Of a stretch of DNA of 6,196 nucleotides, positions 4,170-6,196 are shown in pieces. Each line of letters opens with the position of its first letter. Position 1 is the stretch's first letter. Below the pieces are notes generated by a model. It was not told where the DNA came from and ran no database searches. It saw only the letters and a program-made list of their open reading frames with translations. Source of the DNA: an uncultured bacterium (GTDB taxonomy: Bacteria > Cloacimonadota > Cloacimonadia > Cloacimonadales > Cloacimonadaceae); assembly GCA_937924555.1 (NCBI GenBank), contig CALDSN010000063.1, positions 1-6,196 of the forward strand, read 5' to 3'. A program made the translations under genes and the position numbers.

Positions 4170-6196
4170 GTGAAGACAATACTATTAGTCTGTGTGTTGC
4201 AGCTTCCAGTTCTATGCCTATCAGCCGCCACTATCAGTGGATTTGTTACTCGGGTAGATAGTGCCGAACCGATGCAATATGTAAACGTCAGAATAGCTGA
4301 AACCAAAGTTGGCATGCAAACCAACAAGAAAGGTTATTATGTGTTGAACATCAATGAACCTGGTTCCTACACTGTGGAGTTCAGCATGATATCCTATCAA
4401 ACTATTAGCCATGCTTTTACTATCAGTGACGCATCCCAGAATGTAAGCTTTGATGCGCAGATGCTTAGTTCTGCCATCCAGATGCAGACGGTAACCGTTA
4501 CCGGAGCAAGTGAGGAGGATGGTCCCACCATCCGTAACAGTCTTATCCGCCGGAATACGAAAGAGATTCAAAGTGTGGTTGCCCCCATTGAAGCGGATGT
4601 ATTCCGCGCTGTGTTGACTTTACCCGGAGTTGCCCCCATCTCGGATTTTTCGTCCGGGCTGTATGTGCGCGGAGGTTCGCCAGACCAGAATTTGATATTG
4701 CTGGACGATATTGATGTATATAATCCCAATCACTTTGGTGGAGTTTTCAGCACCTTTAACAGTGATGCGGTGGAGAGCATAGAGCTGATAAAAGGCGGTT
4801 ATCCGGCGAAGTATGGCGGAAGGCTATCCAGTGTGCTGGATGTGATGAACCGTCAAGGCAACCGCAATCACCATCAGGGTATGGCAAGGCTTTCGGCAAT
4901 ATCCAGCTCTTTGACCATGGAGGGACCCATCCACATTGCCAACCAGAATGGTTCCTATATGGGCTCTATCCGCAGAACTTATCTGGAATTGGTGCAGAAG
5001 ATTTGGGACGATTTGCCGGATTATTACTTCTACGATGGACATTTTAAGGTAAACTGGGATGCCAGCCCCAAGGATAAGGTGTCTGCCTCAGCCTATTTTG
5101 GCAGAGACCGTTTGGATTTTGATTTCGGAGCAACCTTGCATCTGGATTGGGGTAATCGGACTTTTACCACCCAGTTGGTGCACATCTATAATCCTAAGCT
5201 CTTTTCTCAATTTGTTTTTGCGGGCAGCGAGTTTACCAGTAACTTCTCGCAGGTTGCGGATAGCGGTGAGCTTGCCTTTGAACGCTTGAATGGGATAAAT
5301 GACCTCACAGGAAAAGCCATGATGAGCTATAAACCCAATAACAAGCATCAGATAGACTTTGGCGGAGAACTGAAGTGGAATAAAACCTGGTTGAAGGCAA
5401 ACACCTCTTACCAGTATGACCCCAATGCCATGCCGGATGTGGACCTCAGCAGCTTGACCGCATCGGCTTATGTGCAGGATGTGTGGGATATTAATCCGCT
5501 TTGGACCGTGCAACCTGGTTTGCGCCTTGCCACCTATCAAACAGTAAAGAAGAACCTGAAGCATATCCCTGAGGCGAGTTATCAGAACGTTGAACCAAGA
5601 ATATCACTGAGGCGTAACTTGGATGTTGGTGAAAGTGTGTATGCCAATTTCGGGATATATCACCAGTATTTAACCCTGATGACCATGGAGATGAGCACTC
5701 CCTTCGATGTTTGGTTCCCATTGGATGGCAGTTTGAATCCCGGTGAATCCTTCCATTACACTTTGGGCTATAAGCGGCAGCTTACCTCCAGCTTTGCCTT
5801 TGATATTGAGGCATATTACAAGACCTATAAGAACCTTTTGGAATATAATGCCGCCACGGATTATAGCTGGAACAATGAGACGGGAACCCTCTCCGATGTG
5901 TTCCATAAGGGAACAGGCTACACCTATGGCACAGATATGATGCTGCGTACAGACTGGAAGGGCTTGGAAGGCTTTATCGGGCTTACCCTTAGCAAGACCA
6001 AGCGTAAGATGGAGGACTATAACCTTGACCCCATAACTCACGAAGGAGTGGACTATTATCCTAAGTATGACCGCAACCACAGCCTGACCATTGTGGAGAC
6101 TTTGAACCTGACCCAAGCTACGGGATTTCAGGTGTTGGGCAGTGACTTCAAGCTGGGGATGAACTTCACCTACAACAGTGGACAACCGGGCTATAA
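4170..6196 (+). CDS. TonB-dependent outer-membrane receptor with N-terminal CarboxypepD_reg-like domain (cut by right edge)
   Basis: The frame is open for 675 complete codons with no stop before the window end. Such proteins bind a ligand at the cell surface and import it through a beta-barrel, powered by TonB-ExbBD. The start is GTG, with an in-frame TAA immediately before it. Residues 1-19 form a signal peptide (MKTILLVCVLQLPVLCLSA) for signal peptidase I. Residues about 20-110 form a CarboxypepD_reg-like domain ending at VTVTG. The plug domain follows from about 140: LPGV (151-154), YVRGG (165-169), LLDDIDVYNPNHFGG, then KGGYPAKYGGRLSSVLDV (208-225). The rest has the alternating aromatic, Gly/Asn-rich pattern of barrel strands. 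Related receptors are about 750-830 residues, so perhaps 80-150 residues of the barrel are missing. No SusD-like partner is in view and the ligand cannot be inferred. Confidence 0.95.
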   Translation, partial: MKTILLVCVLQLPVLCLSAATISGFVTRVDSAEPMQYVNVRIAETKVGMQTNKKGYYVLNINEPGSYTVEFSMISYQTISHAFTISDASQNVSFDAQMLSSAIQMQTVTVTGASEEDGPTIRNSLIRRNTKEIQSVVAPIEADVFRAVLTLPGVAPISDFSSGLYVRGGSPDQNLILLDDIDVYNPNHFGGVFSTFNSDAVESIELIKGGYPAKYGGRLSSVLDVMNRQGNRNHHQGMARLSAISSSLTMEGPIHIANQNGSYMGSIRRTYLELVQKIWDDLPDYYFYDGHFKVNWDASPKDKVSASAYFGRDRLDFDFGATLHLDWGNRTFTTQLVHIYNPKLFSQFVFAGSEFTSNFSQVADSGELAFERLNGINDLTGKAMMSYKPNNKHQIDFGGELKWNKTWLKANTSYQYDPNAMPDVDLSSLTASAYVQDVWDINPLWTVQPGLRLATYQTVKKNLKHIPEASYQNVEPRISLRRNLDVGESVYANFGIYHQYLTLMTMEMSTPFDVWFPLDGSLNPGESFHYTLGYKRQLTSSFAFDIEAYYKTYKNLLEYNAATDYSWNNETGTLSDVFHKGTGYTYGTDMMLRTDWKGLEGFIGLTLSKTKRKMEDYNLDPITHEGVDYYPKYDRNHSLTIVETLNLTQATGFQVLGSDFKLGMNFTYNSGQPGY

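Noticed and set aside
4170..4235. The receptor as a lipoprotein, because of cysteine 16 in the signal peptide
   Set aside because: The residues before the cysteine (PVLC) do not fit a lipobox, and a signal peptidase I site near LSA-A fits better.
5088..5564. A 158-codon minus-strand frame
   Set aside because: It lies wholly antisense to the well-supported receptor gene, and its translation shows no recognisable domain. The same applies to the minus-strand frames at 4221-4571 and 5670-6185.

Overview
The window reads as a free-living Gram-negative bacterium. It carries an outer-membrane TonB-dependent receptor with an N-terminal carboxypeptidase-regulatory-like domain, a lipoprotein with a lipobox, and an archaeal/eukaryal-type prolyl-tRNA synthetase. 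This combination is common in the Bacteroidota/Fibrobacterota/Cloacimonadota superphylum. Cloacimonadota is my guess, but that is an inference from gene style and no marker here proves it.

Layout. Positions 1-2071 hold a minus-strand pair, proS followed by cinA. They are one base apart, so they are almost certainly co-transcribed and translationally coupled. cinA runs off the left edge. A 258-base spacer (2072-2329) carries TTGACA hexamers and a pair of direct repeats upstream of proS. Positions 2330-2806 hold a minus-strand lipoprotein with a TonB-C/AgmX-like C-terminal domain. Positions 2807-3514 form a 708-base non-coding, pyrimidine-rich stretch. It contains two hairpin-forming elements in opposite orientation that share the same ends (GTCATTC...GGAATC), one of them carrying an 11-base tandem duplication. 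Positions 3515-3997 hold a plus-strand gene for a 160-residue protein I do not recognise, followed by a hairpin that looks like a terminator. From 4170 to the right edge runs a TonB-dependent receptor. It starts at GTG and is truncated by the window.

How it works together. proS (protein synthesis) and cinA (NAD-cycle/nucleotide clean-up family) form a housekeeping unit. The receptor and the lipoprotein are both envelope proteins, but they lie on opposite strands and are separated by the unknown gene, so a functional link is only a possibility. I found no CRISPR array, tRNA, rRNA, transposase or integrase. The least explained parts are the repeat-bearing spacer at 2807-3514 and the unknown gene just after it.
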